A stretch of 64,000 bases of DNA from an uncultured Clostridia bacterium (GCA_944387405.1 CALXET010000004.1:52985-116984), one strand, 5' to 3'. Numbered from the stretch's first letter, positions 1-8,234 are shown. The notes: a model not told the origin generated them from the letters alone. Program-made: numbers and translations.

Positions 1-183
1 CTGTATCTTGTCTTCTAATAAACTAATATCACTGTATATATCATTTAATTTTTCTAATCTAATACTAGTTCTACCATTATACAAAACAACTGATAGTATT
101 GAAAATATTATTATTATCATAGCAATAAGTGCAACTAAAGTTACACCTCTCTCACTTTTTACCTTATTGGTAACTTTTTTCAT
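1..183 (-). CDS. Pilin-like protein, N-terminal fragment (runs off left edge)
   Basis: Sixty-one codons are visible and continue past position 1. The start ATG is at 183-181, with a GGAGGA ribosome binding site at 189-194. The protein begins with a short basic leader, then S-E-R-G-V-T-L-V-A-L followed by a long hydrophobic stretch (A-M-I-I-I-I-F-S-I-L), then a polar segment. This is the layout of a type IV pilin or pseudopilin N-terminus: prepilin peptidase would cut after the Gly and the hydrophobic part would form the pilus or membrane helix. One difference from classic pilins is that no Glu is visible at mature position 5. Many Clostridia encode such N-methylation-like proteins outside complete pilus operons, so it could also be a lone membrane-anchored protein. 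The family call is fairly sure; the function is not. Confidence 0.6.
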   Translation of the reverse strand, partial: MKKVTNKVKSERGVTLVALIAMIIIIFSILSVVLYNGRTSIRLEKLNDIYSDISLLEDKIQ

Positions 184-238
184 ATGTATCCTCCAAAATA
201 TTTTCAATTAAAAAATTTTAATACTATTATTATTTTAT

Positions 239-267
239 ATCATAACATATACATTTTTTTATTACAA
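239..267 (-). promoter_or_regulatory. Putative sigma-A promoter for the pilin-like gene
   Basis: Reading the minus strand, TTGTAA (262-267) and TATGAT (239-244) are separated by 17 bases. The pair lies just downstream of the tagO terminator and about 56 bases upstream of the pilin-like start codon. Confidence 0.5.
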
Positions 268-275
268 GAAAACAA

Positions 276-313
276 AAAATAAATATAAGTTATTTAAAAC
301 TTATATTTATTTT
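276..313 (-). terminator. Intrinsic terminator after tagO
   Basis: A perfect stem of at least 15 bp (276-290 with 299-313) with a short A/T loop lies 26 bases past the tagO stop. It is followed on the minus strand by a T-rich tract (TTGTTTTCTTG). The stem is AT-rich but long. Confidence 0.65.
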
Positions 314-339
314 CATTTTATAATTATGTATTTTTTTAT

Positions 340-1446
340 TTATTTTAATAATTTTTGTTTATCTTTTTTATTTTCCTCAACCATATGATTTACAACTTCT
401 TTGTACCCAAGTGCAATTACTACAATAAGTACTAATAAAAATGATAAAGCTTTAACTAAACCATCTTGCATTAAGACTATAGCAAAAATTCCAAGTGAAG
501 CACAAAGTGCATATAAAATTAAAACTGCTTGTCTTTGCGTTAAACCTTTTTTTATCATTTTATGATGAAGATGACCTGCATCAGGTTTAAATATTGCTTT
601 TAAAGATTTTCCTTTTATTACTCTTCTTATAATTGCAAATATAGTATCAAAAACTGGAAGAGCAAGTACTATTAATGGTAAAACTATAACTATTGCTGTA
701 TATGTTTTCGCTACACCAAAAATAGAAATAATAGCAAGCATATATCCTAAAAAGTTAGACCCTGTATCTCCAATAAATGTTTTTGCTGGATTATAATTAT
801 ATGGCAAAAATCCTACTAAAGCACCTAATAATGCAGTTATTAATATAATTGATAGTATTATTGATCCGTTTAGTGCAAATATTATAAGAAGTGATACGCA
901 AGAAATTATTGAAATTCCTGTTGAAAGTCCATCTAAGCCATCTATTAAATTAATTGCATTAGTAATACCTACAATCCATCCTATTGTAAGAATTATATTA
1001 AAAACATTAGTAAGTCCTAAATCATCTATAAATCCAATATTAACAGAATCAATAATAATACCAAAACTTACAGCAACTATCGCAGCAATTGTTTGAATTA
1101 AAAGTTTTACAAGCGCCGGAAGTCCTTTAACATCGTCAACAAATCCCATTGCAATAATTATTCCCATTCCTATAAAGAAACCTATAAGTTTAATATCATA
1201 CCCATAACTAAATAAATCTAAATTATCTTCAATTGTCCCCATAACTAATAAATATATTACAGATATTAAAAATCCTGCTATTACTGCAAGTCCACCTAAT
1301 CGTGGCATTACTGTAACATTTATTCTTCTTTCATCTTTAGGACTATCTACCGCTCCTAGTTTTTTAGCCAGTGTAATTGTTCTTGGTGTTATTATAAAAC
1401 TTGTTATAAAAGCTAGCAAAAACGCTATAGCTATATCTCCCCACAT
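340..1446 (-). CDS. tagO: Undecaprenyl-phosphate GlcNAc-1-phosphate transferase (TagO/WecA type)
   Basis: This 368-residue polytopic membrane protein belongs to the MraY/WecA family. It would transfer GlcNAc-1-phosphate from UDP-GlcNAc to undecaprenyl phosphate at the inner face of the membrane, the first step of wall teichoic acid or another wall polymer. Family signatures are clear: VDDVKGL with the paired Asp at 104-105, NAINLIDGLDGL at 163-174, FIGDTGSNFLGY at 224-235, and GHLHHK at 291-296 near the C-terminus. The HLHHK loop fits WecA/TagO better than MraY, which transfers phospho-MurNAc-pentapeptide. The start codon follows a GAGGTG site that overlaps the end of rpiB. The gap between the genes is 11 bases, so the two are co-transcribed. 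Length is normal for the family. Confidence 0.9.
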   Translation of the reverse strand: MWGDIAIAFLLAFITSFIITPRTITLAKKLGAVDSPKDERRINVTVMPRLGGLAVIAGFLISVIYLLVMGTIEDNLDLFSYGYDIKLIGFFIGMGIIIAMGFVDDVKGLPALVKLLIQTIAAIVAVSFGIIIDSVNIGFIDDLGLTNVFNIILTIGWIVGITNAINLIDGLDGLSTGISIISCVSLLIIFALNGSIILSIILITALLGALVGFLPYNYNPAKTFIGDTGSNFLGYMLAIISIFGVAKTYTAIVIVLPLIVLALPVFDTIFAIIRRVIKGKSLKAIFKPDAGHLHHKMIKKGLTQRQAVLILYALCASLGIFAIVLMQDGLVKALSFLLVLIVVIALGYKEVVNHMVEENKKDKQKLLK

Positions 1447-1457
1447 AATTTACACCT

Positions 1458-1904
1458 CTATTTCATATTATCTTTTTCTATTTCTTCTATCATTTTTTGT
1501 CTTTCTAAATATCTACCATTTAAAAATTCCGTGGCAAGCCATATTCTAACTGCCCTTATTGCTTCATCTGATAAAATTGTATCTGCTGGAAGCGCAATAA
1601 CATTTGCATTATCATGTGCTTTAGCAAGTTTTGCAGCTTCCTCATTTGTACATAATGCACATCTAATTCCCTTAAATTTGTTTGCAGCAATAGACATTCC
1701 AATTCCTGATCCGCATATTAGTACACCTCTATCACATTCTTTATCTTGAATTCCTCTTGATAAATCTGCTGCAATAATTGGATAATGAGTAATCTCTGTT
1801 GAATCTGTTCCATAATCTTTATATTCTATTCCTACTTCATCAAAATATTTTTTAATTTCATTTTTCAAGTTATATCCTCTGTGATCTGAACCAATTCCTA
1901 TCAT
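1458..1904 (-). CDS. rpiB: Ribose-5-phosphate isomerase B
   Basis: This 148-residue cytosolic enzyme of the RpiB/LacA/LacB family interconverts ribose-5-phosphate and ribulose-5-phosphate in the pentose phosphate pathway. It opens with IGIGSDHRG (2-10), a phosphate-binding motif of the family. The catalytic Cys is in LICGSGIGMS (Cys64), and AHDNANVIALP (96-106) closes the active site. The length matches the family. It is first in an operon with tagO, 11 bases upstream. A GGAGG ribosome binding site lies just before the ATG, and a well-spaced promoter precedes it. Related sugar isomerases (the LacAB type, or allose isomerase) share this fold, but the single-subunit length and motifs favour RpiB. 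The pairing with a wall-polymer initiator is probably an operon of convenience. Confidence 0.92.
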   Translation of the reverse strand: MIGIGSDHRGYNLKNEIKKYFDEVGIEYKDYGTDSTEITHYPIIAADLSRGIQDKECDRGVLICGSGIGMSIAANKFKGIRCALCTNEEAAKLAKAHDNANVIALPADTILSDEAIRAVRIWLATEFLNGRYLERQKMIEEIEKDNMK

Positions 1905-1932
1905 ATGTACCTCCTATGTTCTTCTCTTTTTG

Positions 1933-1961
1933 ATAATATCATACTTATATTGCAAATACAA
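1933..1961 (-). promoter_or_regulatory. Putative sigma-A promoter for rpiB-tagO
   Basis: On the minus strand TTGTAT (1956-1961) and TATTAT (1933-1938) are 17 bases apart, and the rpiB ATG follows at 1904. It lies after the terminator of the upstream peptidase gene, so rpiB-tagO is probably an independent operon. Confidence 0.6.
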
Positions 1962-1994
1962 TATAAAAATATTATTTGTATAGAATAATAATAA

Positions 1995-2025
1995 AAGATC
2001 TAAGCATAAAATACACTTAGATCTT
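1995..2025 (-). terminator. Intrinsic terminator after the M23 peptidase gene
   Basis: A perfect 10-bp stem (AAGATCTAAG at 1995-2004 paired with 2016-2025) and an 11-base loop lie 12 bases past the stop. A T-rich stretch (TTATTATTATTC) follows on the minus strand. Confidence 0.65.
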
Positions 2026-2036
2026 AATCATTTACA

Positions 2037-3098
2037 TTATAAATATCTGTATGGGTTTACTGGATTACCATTTACTCTTACCTCAAAGTGTAAGTGAGTA
2101 CCTGATGAGTTACCAGTCGATCCCACAGTACCAATTACTTGGCCCTTTGAAACTTTTTGTCCTACTTTAACTTTTCTAGATCCTGCTTTTAAGTGTCCAT
2201 ATAAAGTTACTGTACCATTACTATGTTTAATCATAATATATTCACCATAACTTATATATGATCCACTAGATGATTTTAAAGCTTTTGACTCAATTACTAC
2301 ACCATCTTTTGCAGCAACTACTGATTTTCCTTTTACCCCTACGTTAATATCTATACCAGTATGTCCTGCATATGAAGGGTAACTTCTGTTTCTAATATTA
2401 CTTAATGAACATCCTTTTACTGGGAAAGTATATCCTCCTACAGATTTAACTGAACTACTTGAAGATGTATTCTTTGAGCTTGATCTTGATGATGAAGATC
2501 TACTTGTTGTTTTCTTTGTAGTTTTCTTAGTAGATTTTTTAGCTGTTTTTTTAGAAGATTCAACAGCTTTCTTTAAAGTAGTTTTAGCAACTTTAGCAGA
2601 TTTAATATCTTCCTCAGCTTTATTTTTTTCTAAGCAAACTTCTGAAATTTTTGCTTTTTTTCTATCACTTTTTGATAATGTATTAATTACTTCTTTTGCT
2701 TCAGCTTCTGAAGCAACTGTAACTTTTTTCTTTCCATTTAATAAAATTGCATATGCTCTGTATGTTACTGTAGAATTATTTTGAAGAGCAGCTAAAACTT
2801 TATCTGTATCATCAGGAAGATCTCCACTTAAGAATTCTAACTGATAACTTGGTAATGAATTAAATTTAATCTCTGCAATATTTTCATCAGGATTATTTTT
2901 TAATTCTTCTATCATTTTCTGCATTTCTTCTTTATCCTGAACATATCCAATTATTTGTCCATTTAACGTAACTTTGTAAGATGGTTTATATTTAATATAA
3001 ATGATTGATGCCATAACAAACAGCCCTACCGCAAAAAGACTAGTTAATTTCACAGCTCTTTTTGCATAATACATAATCCACTTACCTTTAATAAACAT
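2037..3098 (-). CDS. Membrane-anchored M23-family peptidoglycan endopeptidase
   Basis: I chose the ATG at 3098 (353 aa) over the GTG at 3128. The promoter -10 box at 3138-3143 would put the transcript start almost on that GTG, while AGGAG precedes the ATG. The protein has one N-terminal membrane helix (about 19-37), then a poorly recognised outer domain (40-165). A Lys/Ser/Thr-rich linker (about 178-220) suits a spacer or wall contact. The C-terminal LytM/M23 metallopeptidase domain (about 228-350) has the zinc ligands His246 and Asp250 (HTGID), His302 (YGHL), and His335/His337 (THLHFEV). All key residues are present, so it should be active and cut peptide cross-links in peptidoglycan. The outer domain may control the peptidase. 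It is monocistronic, with its own promoter and terminator. Confidence 0.88.
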   Translation of the reverse strand: MFIKGKWIMYYAKRAVKLTSLFAVGLFVMASIIYIKYKPSYKVTLNGQIIGYVQDKEEMQKMIEELKNNPDENIAEIKFNSLPSYQLEFLSGDLPDDTDKVLAALQNNSTVTYRAYAILLNGKKKVTVASEAEAKEVINTLSKSDRKKAKISEVCLEKNKAEEDIKSAKVAKTTLKKAVESSKKTAKKSTKKTTKKTTSRSSSSRSSSKNTSSSSSVKSVGGYTFPVKGCSLSNIRNRSYPSYAGHTGIDINVGVKGKSVVAAKDGVVIESKALKSSSGSYISYGEYIMIKHSNGTVTLYGHLKAGSRKVKVGQKVSKGQVIGTVGSTGNSSGTHLHFEVRVNGNPVNPYRYL

Positions 3099-3137
3099 CC
3101 TCTCCTTTTTAGCTTTTTTTCTTGTCACGTATTTACC

Positions 3138-3166
3138 ATTATACTATATATTATGCACATTTTCAA
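3138..3166 (-). promoter_or_regulatory. Putative sigma-A promoter for the M23 peptidase gene
   Basis: On the minus strand TTGAAA (3161-3166) is followed 17 bases later by a perfect TATAAT (3138-3143). The position supports the ATG at 3098 as the start codon. The 3167-3304 stretch upstream contains nothing else I recognise. Confidence 0.7.
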
Positions 3167-3296
3167 ATAATGTATGTATCGTATAATACTACTATTTTTA
3201 CCAATTTCTTATTGAAAAGTATTTTTTTTACTTTTTGCGACATTATCTTACGCATGCTCCATTTTTCTCTTCTTTTCTCTTGTTTTTATCACATAA

Positions 3297-3336
3297 AAAA
3301 GGCATATTATTGAATTTTTTCAATAATACACCCCTT
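3297..3336 (-). terminator. Intrinsic terminator after the GGDEF gene
   Basis: A 10-bp stem (3305-3314 with 3319-3328) and a 4-base loop can be extended by an AAGG/CCTT pairing across a small mismatch. A run of T (CCTTTTTTATG) follows on the minus strand. Confidence 0.65.
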
Positions 3337-3356
3337 ATTTGAATTTATCTAATTAT

Positions 3357-4280
3357 TTATTTTCTTCTTCTATTTATAACATAAGAACTTCCTGATACGG
3401 ATTTTGCTTGATGTTTAACTTGAGCTCCAATTTCTCCTATTTCCAAAGTATTCCTAAATCTTCCTGGTTCAACTACAACAACTCCTATGGAAATTGATGT
3501 AAGAGGAAATTGTTCGATAATCCCTTTTCTATTTGCAACCTCAATATAGCCTTTTTCAATATCTTCTTTATTATAAAATTTAAGAACATTCTCATCAAAG
3601 TCATTAATTATTTTCTTACATATTTTATCATAATCTCCACCTGTTGCTATAGCAATGAAATCATCTCCACCAATATGTCCTATAAAATTATCTTTTGAAT
3701 CAGCAGAATGAATATTTTCTACTATAGTTCTTGCTGTAAATTTTATTATCTCATCACCATTTGCAAATCCATATATATCATTATATGCTTTAAAATTATC
3801 TAAATCAAAATAAAGTATTGCAAAATTTTCTCTATTTAAAAGTCTTCTTTTCATTTCTGTTTGAATCTGTACATTTCCAGGAAGCCCTGTTAATGGACTT
3901 ACTCTTCTATTTACTTGAAGAAGTCTTGTTAAGTTTTTTATAGTATAGTATATATATTCTTTTTCAATAGGTTTTACTATAAAATATTCTACTGATTGCT
4001 TTAAAATTTCCAGTCTATGATCTTTATCCCAATTAGAAGATATTACAATAATCGGAGTTATACTATTGTCTTCGTCTTGTCTTAATATTTTGCATACTTC
4101 TTTTACATCTACGCCAATTGTATCTTCATCTACTATAATCATATCTGGTATATTTCTTAAAACAACATCTATCTCTTCTGTTTTAATAGAAGTAAACTCA
4201 TAATCTTTTTCTTTATGAAATAATTCTTTTAAGATATTTAGCGTTGTTTCTGTATTATCTATAATATAGATATCTCTCAC
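3357..4280 (-). CDS. Receiver-GGDEF protein, putative diguanylate cyclase
   Basis: This 307-residue cytosolic protein has a response-regulator receiver domain (1-120) with a probable phospho-acceptor Asp51 in IIVDED and a conserved Lys103 (VKP). The GGDEF domain (about 127-295) has SPLTGLPG at 128-135, FDLDNFKAYND at 158-168, and the signature loop at 204-208. The loop reads GGDDF, not GG[D/E]EF, so the fourth position is Asp instead of Glu. The domain would otherwise condense two GTP into cyclic di-GMP when the receiver is phosphorylated. The change may lower activity or turn the site into a GTP or c-di-GMP sensor. The start is GTG, after an AGAAGGGAG ribosome binding site. No histidine kinase lies next to it. 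The end of the PF06541-type gene is 69 bases upstream, so some read-through is possible. Confidence 0.85.
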   Translation of the reverse strand: MRDIYIIDNTETTLNILKELFHKEKDYEFTSIKTEEIDVVLRNIPDMIIVDEDTIGVDVKEVCKILRQDEDNSITPIIVISSNWDKDHRLEILKQSVEYFIVKPIEKEYIYYTIKNLTRLLQVNRRVSPLTGLPGNVQIQTEMKRRLLNRENFAILYFDLDNFKAYNDIYGFANGDEIIKFTARTIVENIHSADSKDNFIGHIGGDDFIAIATGGDYDKICKKIINDFDENVLKFYNKEDIEKGYIEVANRKGIIEQFPLTSISIGVVVVEPGRFRNTLEIGEIGAQVKHQAKSVSGSSYVINRRRK

Positions 4281-4316
4281 GATTATTCTCCCTTCTTTTG
4301 TACAAACCTTAATATA

Positions 4317-4345
4317 TATATATACTAAAAAATATATTATTTCAA
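4317..4345 (-). promoter_or_regulatory. Possible promoter for the GGDEF gene
   Basis: TTGAAA (4340-4345) and TATATA (4317-4322) are 17 bases apart on the minus strand, immediately after the stop of the upstream gene. The region is almost pure A/T, so the match could be chance. Confidence 0.35.
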
Positions 4346-4349
4346 CATA

Positions 4350-5150
4350 TTATTTAACATCTTTGTCATTATTTCTTTCGAAGATTTTTATTAATCTATC
4401 TGATTTCATCGTTGGAAATGCTTTTCTCATTCTTCTAGTACGCTTTTCTATTAATTCTCTTAGATCTTCTTTTCCTTTTTCTAGTTCATTCATTTTTAAA
4501 GCCACTTTATTTACAAAAGCATCAATTTGAGTTTCAAATTGTTTTCTAACAAGTCTTTCTTTACGCTTTCTAATATATTTAATAACTTTAATTCTCTTTC
4601 TAAATTCATCTTCAATCTCTTCAAATTTGCCAATTCTAATATTTGTTTTAATAATATTTATAGCAGTAATTGTAGTATCTACTACTATATATGTAATCGA
4701 AACAACTAAAAATACTGTCATATATAATGTAGGAATTTTAGATGCCACAGAAAATATAAATGGATTTAAAATTAAAATAAATATGCATCCAAGCACTCCC
4801 CAAAAACAAGAATTTAATAAACATACTCTTCCATTTATATTACAAAATCTATCGGAATAATCCCAATATTTTGTTTTAAATGTTATTTCTAATAATAATC
4901 CTACAATATATTCCCATATAGATAAAATTATAAAACTTGCAACAAATAGTATAAATATATTATTTTTTAAAGATTCTAGAGCGTAATACATTATTAATGC
5001 TCCATAACCATATATAGGACAAAAAGGTCCTATCAAAAATCCACTATTTATTATTCTCTTTTGTATAATTGATTTATAAAGAGATTCTAATATCCATCCA
5101 ATAAATGAATATATTACAAATATAAATATTATTTCTGTAATAAGGTTCAT
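4350..5150 (-). CDS. PF06541-type (putative ABC transporter type IV, CmpB-like) membrane protein
   Basis: This 266-residue protein has about five hydrophobic segments in the first 175 residues and a basic, charged cytoplasmic tail (about 185-266). The N-terminal pattern IYSFIGWILESLY, then NSGFLIGPFCPIYGYGA, then WDYS and NINGRVCLLNSCFWGVLG is characteristic of the family annotated as putative ABC-transporter type IV. That name rests on weak precedent. No ATPase is nearby and the biochemical role is unknown. The tail is rich in Lys/Arg/Glu and probably helical. The ATG follows AGGAG. The gene sits between an Ig-like surface protein and a GGDEF protein, which does not explain its job. The family call is good; the transport function is unproven. 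Confidence 0.75.
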   Translation of the reverse strand: MNLITEIIFIFVIYSFIGWILESLYKSIIQKRIINSGFLIGPFCPIYGYGALIMYYALESLKNNIFILFVASFIILSIWEYIVGLLLEITFKTKYWDYSDRFCNINGRVCLLNSCFWGVLGCIFILILNPFIFSVASKIPTLYMTVFLVVSITYIVVDTTITAINIIKTNIRIGKFEEIEDEFRKRIKVIKYIRKRKERLVRKQFETQIDAFVNKVALKMNELEKGKEDLRELIEKRTRRMRKAFPTMKSDRLIKIFERNNDKDVK

Positions 5151-5182
5151 ATTTTATCTCCTATTATATGCATAATAATTTA

Positions 5183-5207
5183 TAGCGGACACATATTATG
5201 CCCGCTA
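5183..5207 (-). terminator. Weak hairpin after the Ig-like protein gene
   Basis: TAGCGG (5183-5188) pairs with CCGCTA (5202-5207) across a 13-base loop. It is one of the few GC-containing stems here, but the tract after it is only AT-rich, so termination may be partial. Confidence 0.35.
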
Positions 5208-5231
5208 CAAAAGTATTTTCATTATTTATCT

Positions 5232-6221
5232 TTAGCCTCCATAATTTACATATCCTTCAGCAGTTTCAGAATTTTCTTCTCCTTCTATCATAGTATATGC
5301 AGTAACTTTTATATCATTACGGCCTTGTTTTGTTACTTGAACTACTTCTCTATGTGATGTAGCATTATTTGGTATATTTACTGTTCTTTGTTCGCCATTT
5401 AATACTATATCTAACTTTGTAAGTGGTGTTGGGCAAGATACATCAACTATAATTTGGCTAAAATCAGCTGAAGCAGAAAAACTAATTTTTGGTTTTTCAT
5501 AAAATACTAATCTTCTAGTCATTCTTGATTCATTATTTGACGTATCTACTGCAGTAACAACTATATCTGTAGTCTCTGTAAGTTCAGTTTCAAATGTTGT
5601 AGCAACTCTTGTAGGATTATCATCAGATGGATAAAGCGTTTCTTCTTCTCCATCTCCAATTCTATAAGTTACATATTGTAGCGCAGTCTCGTCTTCAGCA
5701 GATATTTCAACTGTTGTACCTTGAATTATAATATCAATAACAGGATCTATTACATCATTACCATTTTCACAGCTAAAATTAAATTCTTGTGTATATTTAT
5801 TTCCACCTTCATTTGCAACTTCCCATACTTCTACTGTTAAAACATGATCTCCTGTTGGAATTCCAATATTATCTATTGTCATTTCCGTCTGATTATTTTT
5901 TGCTTTTTGTGTAGTACTTTCTAGATCATCCCATCTATACGCTACTTTTTCTATAACTTTAGTATGAGTTACAGATATTTTTACTTGTGATGTTCCCTCA
6001 ATCTCTACTGCCGTTATTACAGGTCTTTCTTCTGGAGCTACAGCATTCATACCATTTTTTATCTTGTTATTATTTGCAAATGTGTATGAGCCTGATGCAA
6101 CCAAAGAAACACCAAAAATAATCATCATTACAGCAAAAACTTTTACTATACTATATATATTATTTGAATTAGATGGGGCTTTCTTTTTCTTTGGCCCACT
6201 ATGGTCTAATATCTGATTCAA
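5232..6221 (-). CDS. Membrane-anchored protein with three Ig-like beta domains
   Basis: I do not recognise a named family. This 329-residue protein has a short basic cytoplasmic start (PKKKKAP), one membrane helix (about 24-46), and an outer part that looks like three consecutive beta-sandwich units of about 85-90 residues. They start near residue 68 (PVITAVEIEG), 160 (PVIDIIIQG) and 248 (PKISFSASA). Each has alternating hydrophobic residues and a late T-V-A/V-D or V-T-A-Y strand, as in Ig-like or fibronectin-like domains. The orientation suggests the domains face the wall. The protein may stabilise or bind wall material or act as a membrane-side adaptor; this is inference. It has its own promoter, and AGGTGAT serves as ribosome binding site. 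Confidence 0.6.
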   Translation of the reverse strand: MNQILDHSGPKKKKAPSNSNNIYSIVKVFAVMMIIFGVSLVASGSYTFANNNKIKNGMNAVAPEERPVITAVEIEGTSQVKISVTHTKVIEKVAYRWDDLESTTQKAKNNQTEMTIDNIGIPTGDHVLTVEVWEVANEGGNKYTQEFNFSCENGNDVIDPVIDIIIQGTTVEISAEDETALQYVTYRIGDGEEETLYPSDDNPTRVATTFETELTETTDIVVTAVDTSNNESRMTRRLVFYEKPKISFSASADFSQIIVDVSCPTPLTKLDIVLNGEQRTVNIPNNATSHREVVQVTKQGRNDIKVTAYTMIEGEENSETAEGYVNYGG

Positions 6222-6252
6222 TTTATTATCACCTCATTATTACTTGAATTAA

Positions 6253-6281
6253 ATTATATCATATAGACAAATTAATGTAAA
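6253..6281 (-). promoter_or_regulatory. Sigma-A promoter for the Ig-like protein gene
   Basis: On the minus strand TTTACA (6276-6281), 17 bases, then a perfect TATAAT (6253-6258), placed about 32 bases before the ATG. Confidence 0.7.
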
Positions 6282-6293
6282 TAAAAATAACAG

Positions 6294-6331
6294 GCAAAAA
6301 ATAGACAAATAGAAAAAATCTATTTGTCTAT
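6294..6331 (-). terminator. Strong intrinsic terminator after the lytic transglycosylase gene
   Basis: A perfect 13-bp stem (6301-6313 with 6319-6331) and an AAAAA loop are followed on the minus strand by TTTTTTGCC. It lies 20 bases past the stop. Confidence 0.8.
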
Positions 6332-6350
6332 CAAAATCACTTTATTATTT

Positions 6351-7310
6351 TTAATACCAACCCTTTGAACATGAATGAATCCATGCTTTAGTTGGTGTTC
6401 CATATCTTCCTTTGATATAGCTTAATCCCCAGTTAATTTGAGTTTTATAATTTGTCATATAATCTGATCCATGTGATGACATTTTACTTGCAGGCATTGC
6501 TTGTGCAATTCCATGAGCACCAGAAGATGAATTGTGTGCATTTGGATTCCATCCACTTTCTTTATTCCATAAAGATACTAAACAATCAAAATCATAATCT
6601 GACCATCCAAGAGCTTTACATCTTGCTTTTGCATAAGCTTGATATTCAGCTTTTGATCCTGTTGCTCTTATTGCACCACTACCTCTGGCAGTAACTTGTT
6701 TTTTTCTAACTTCTATGATTTTATCAACTGGTTTTTTAACAACTTTTTCAGAAATCTTTGTTCTTTCGATTTCTTCATCATTTTCATATTTTACTTTATA
6801 AGTGATTTCTTTAATTCCATCTTTACCTTTTTGCACAACTGAACTTGTTGTTTTATCACCTTTTTTTACACTAACTTCTTTTTTTACTGTTTCATATGGA
6901 ATTTTCTCTTGTTCTACAACTATTTTTTCAACTACTGTAGCTGATTCTTCAATAATATCAGACGAAACAATAATATTTTTTTCTTCTTTTTCATTTTCTT
7001 CTGCAATTTCTTCTTTTAATTCCTCTTCATTTTGGATTTTAATTACTTTTGCAGAATCAATATTTGAATCTAATGAAGGAATTACTTCTTCATCATCTAA
7101 TAAAACAATATTATTTTCTTTTAATATATCTGATACTTTTGATTTCGATGTTAATACTGAAAGCTCTGTGTTATCTGAAAATCTAATTGTGACAGTATTC
7201 ATTCTGCTAACACTTGCAAACACACCTGCTCCCATTAGTAATATCATTACTATAGCTATAAAAACAATTCTTTTAATTATCCCTTTGGATAACGATTCTT
7301 CTGTTTTCAT
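6351..7310 (-). CDS. Secreted G5-domain lytic transglycosylase (wall remodelling)
   Basis: This 319-residue protein has an N-terminal membrane or signal helix (about 14-33). Next comes a DUF348/YabE-like segment (about 38-92; TIRFSDNTELSVLTS and a later NNIVLLDDEEV), then an acidic linker (93-125). A G5-type domain (about 127-204) shows EKIPYETVKKEV and a GKDGIKEITYKV core. The C-terminal transglycosylase-like domain (about 216-319) has the catalytic Glu251 in WNKESGWNPNA, followed by GAHGIAQAMP and the closing AWIHSCSKGWY. It should cleave the MurNAc-GlcNAc bond of peptidoglycan outside the cell. The layout resembles YabE/Rpf-like proteins of Firmicutes. The start follows AAGGAGG. The promoter is a perfect consensus, which suggests constitutive, strong expression. 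Confidence 0.87.
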   Translation of the reverse strand: MKTEESLSKGIIKRIVFIAIVMILLMGAGVFASVSRMNTVTIRFSDNTELSVLTSKSKVSDILKENNIVLLDDEEVIPSLDSNIDSAKVIKIQNEEELKEEIAEENEKEEKNIIVSSDIIEESATVVEKIVVEQEKIPYETVKKEVSVKKGDKTTSSVVQKGKDGIKEITYKVKYENDEEIERTKISEKVVKKPVDKIIEVRKKQVTARGSGAIRATGSKAEYQAYAKARCKALGWSDYDFDCLVSLWNKESGWNPNAHNSSSGAHGIAQAMPASKMSSHGSDYMTNYKTQINWGLSYIKGRYGTPTKAWIHSCSKGWY

Positions 7311-7336
7311 ATATCCCTCCTTAAAGTGACATTTAT

Positions 7337-7365
7337 ATTATACCTTGTTATCTATAAAATGTCAA
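7337..7365 (-). promoter_or_regulatory. Perfect-consensus sigma-A promoter for the lytic transglycosylase gene
   Basis: On the minus strand TTGACA (7360-7365), exactly 17 bases, then TATAAT (7337-7342). Both boxes match the consensus at all six positions, about 27 bases before the start codon. Confidence 0.85.
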
Positions 7366-7500
7366 ATTTTCCACTTTTTGTACTATGATTTTATACATCT
7401 TGATACTAAAGGATTCTACGTTTGTTTAACATAATTTAAGTTATAACTTATCCATATTTTATTCAATTATTTAGCTGATATTACAAGTTTTATAAAATTG

Positions 7501-7529
7501 TTTACATTATTTTATCAATATGTTATTAT
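7501..7529 (+). promoter_or_regulatory. Extended -10 promoter for the LemA gene
   Basis: TTTACA (7501-7506), 17 bases, then TATTAT (7524-7529), with TGT just before the -10 box (extended -10). It lies about 52 bases before the LemA ATG and diverges from the lytic transglycosylase promoter. Confidence 0.7.
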
Positions 7530-7581
7530 ATCGTTAAGTTAATTAGGTATTAATAATATTATTTATAAAGGAGGATATTCT

Positions 7582-8133
7582 ATGGCAGGCGTTATCATAG
7601 TTGTTTTATTAGTGCTATTAGTTGTTTATGTTATTGTACTTTATAACTCATTAGTAGCAGACAGAAATAAAGTAAAAAATGCATGGAGTCAAATTGATGT
7701 CGAACTTCAAAGAAGATTTGATTTAATCCCAAATTTAGTAGAATCTGTTAAAGGTTATATGCAACATGAAGAAAAAATTTTATCAGCAGTTGCTGAACTT
7801 AGATCATCTTGGGCAAATGCAACTACAGTTGCTGAAAAATCAACATTAAATAATCAATTAACTGAAAGTTTAAAATCACTTATGGCAATTGCAGAAAATT
7901 ATCCAGATTTAAAAGCTAATCAAAACTTCTTAGAATTACAAAATGAACTAGAAAATACAGAAAATAAGATTTCTTATTCAAGAAGAGATTACAATGATAC
8001 AGTAACTAAATTTAATATTAAACTTGAAGCTTTTCCTTCAAATATTGTAGCATCAATATTTAATTTTAATAAAGAAGAATTATTTGAAGTAAAAGATGAA
8101 TCTATAAGAGAAAATGTTAAAGTTAGCTTCTAA
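7582..8133 (+). CDS. LemA family membrane protein
   Basis: This 183-residue protein has one N-terminal membrane helix (about 3-21) and a long helical outer or cytosolic bundle. The family signature is plain: [20 protein letters not shown], then [20 protein letters not shown], then [11 protein letters not shown]. Later [24 protein letters not shown] and [14 protein letters not shown] complete the helical bundle. LemA proteins are widespread and their biochemical role is still unclear; they often sit next to membrane peptidases or TPM-domain proteins, which are absent here. The gene is monocistronic, has AAAGGAGG as ribosome binding site, and is the only plus-strand gene in the first 61 kb. Length is typical. 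Confidence 0.9.
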   Translation: MAGVIIVVLLVLLVVYVIVLYNSLVADRNKVKNAWSQIDVELQRRFDLIPNLVESVKGYMQHEEKILSAVAELRSSWANATTVAEKSTLNNQLTESLKSLMAIAENYPDLKANQNFLELQNELENTENKISYSRRDYNDTVTKFNIKLEAFPSNIVASIFNFNKEELFEVKDESIRENVKVSF

Positions 8134-8200
8134 AAGGAAAATAAAAATAAAGAAAAAAACAAATAAAATTTTTAAAAAATATTGTTAAACTAAAAATATA

Positions 8201-8234
8201 AAGACCTATCTAACATTTTGTTAGATAGGTCTTT
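8201..8234. terminator. Bidirectional terminator between LemA and surface gene B1
   Basis: A perfect 15-bp stem (8201-8215 with 8219-8233) with a TTT loop lies between the convergent LemA and B1 genes. The plus side ends in CTTTT. The minus side continues into a T-rich stretch (CTTTATATTTTTAG). The region 8241-8330 holds nothing else I recognise. Confidence 0.75.

Noticed and set aside
3167..3300. Riboswitch upstream of the M23 peptidase gene
   Set aside because: The stretch lies upstream of the promoter that best fits, and I could not find a convincing conserved riboswitch core.
6802..7329. 175-codon plus-strand frame opposite the lytic transglycosylase
   Set aside because: Ser/Thr/Phe-rich antisense shadow of Glu/Lys-rich coding sequence with no ribosome binding site.
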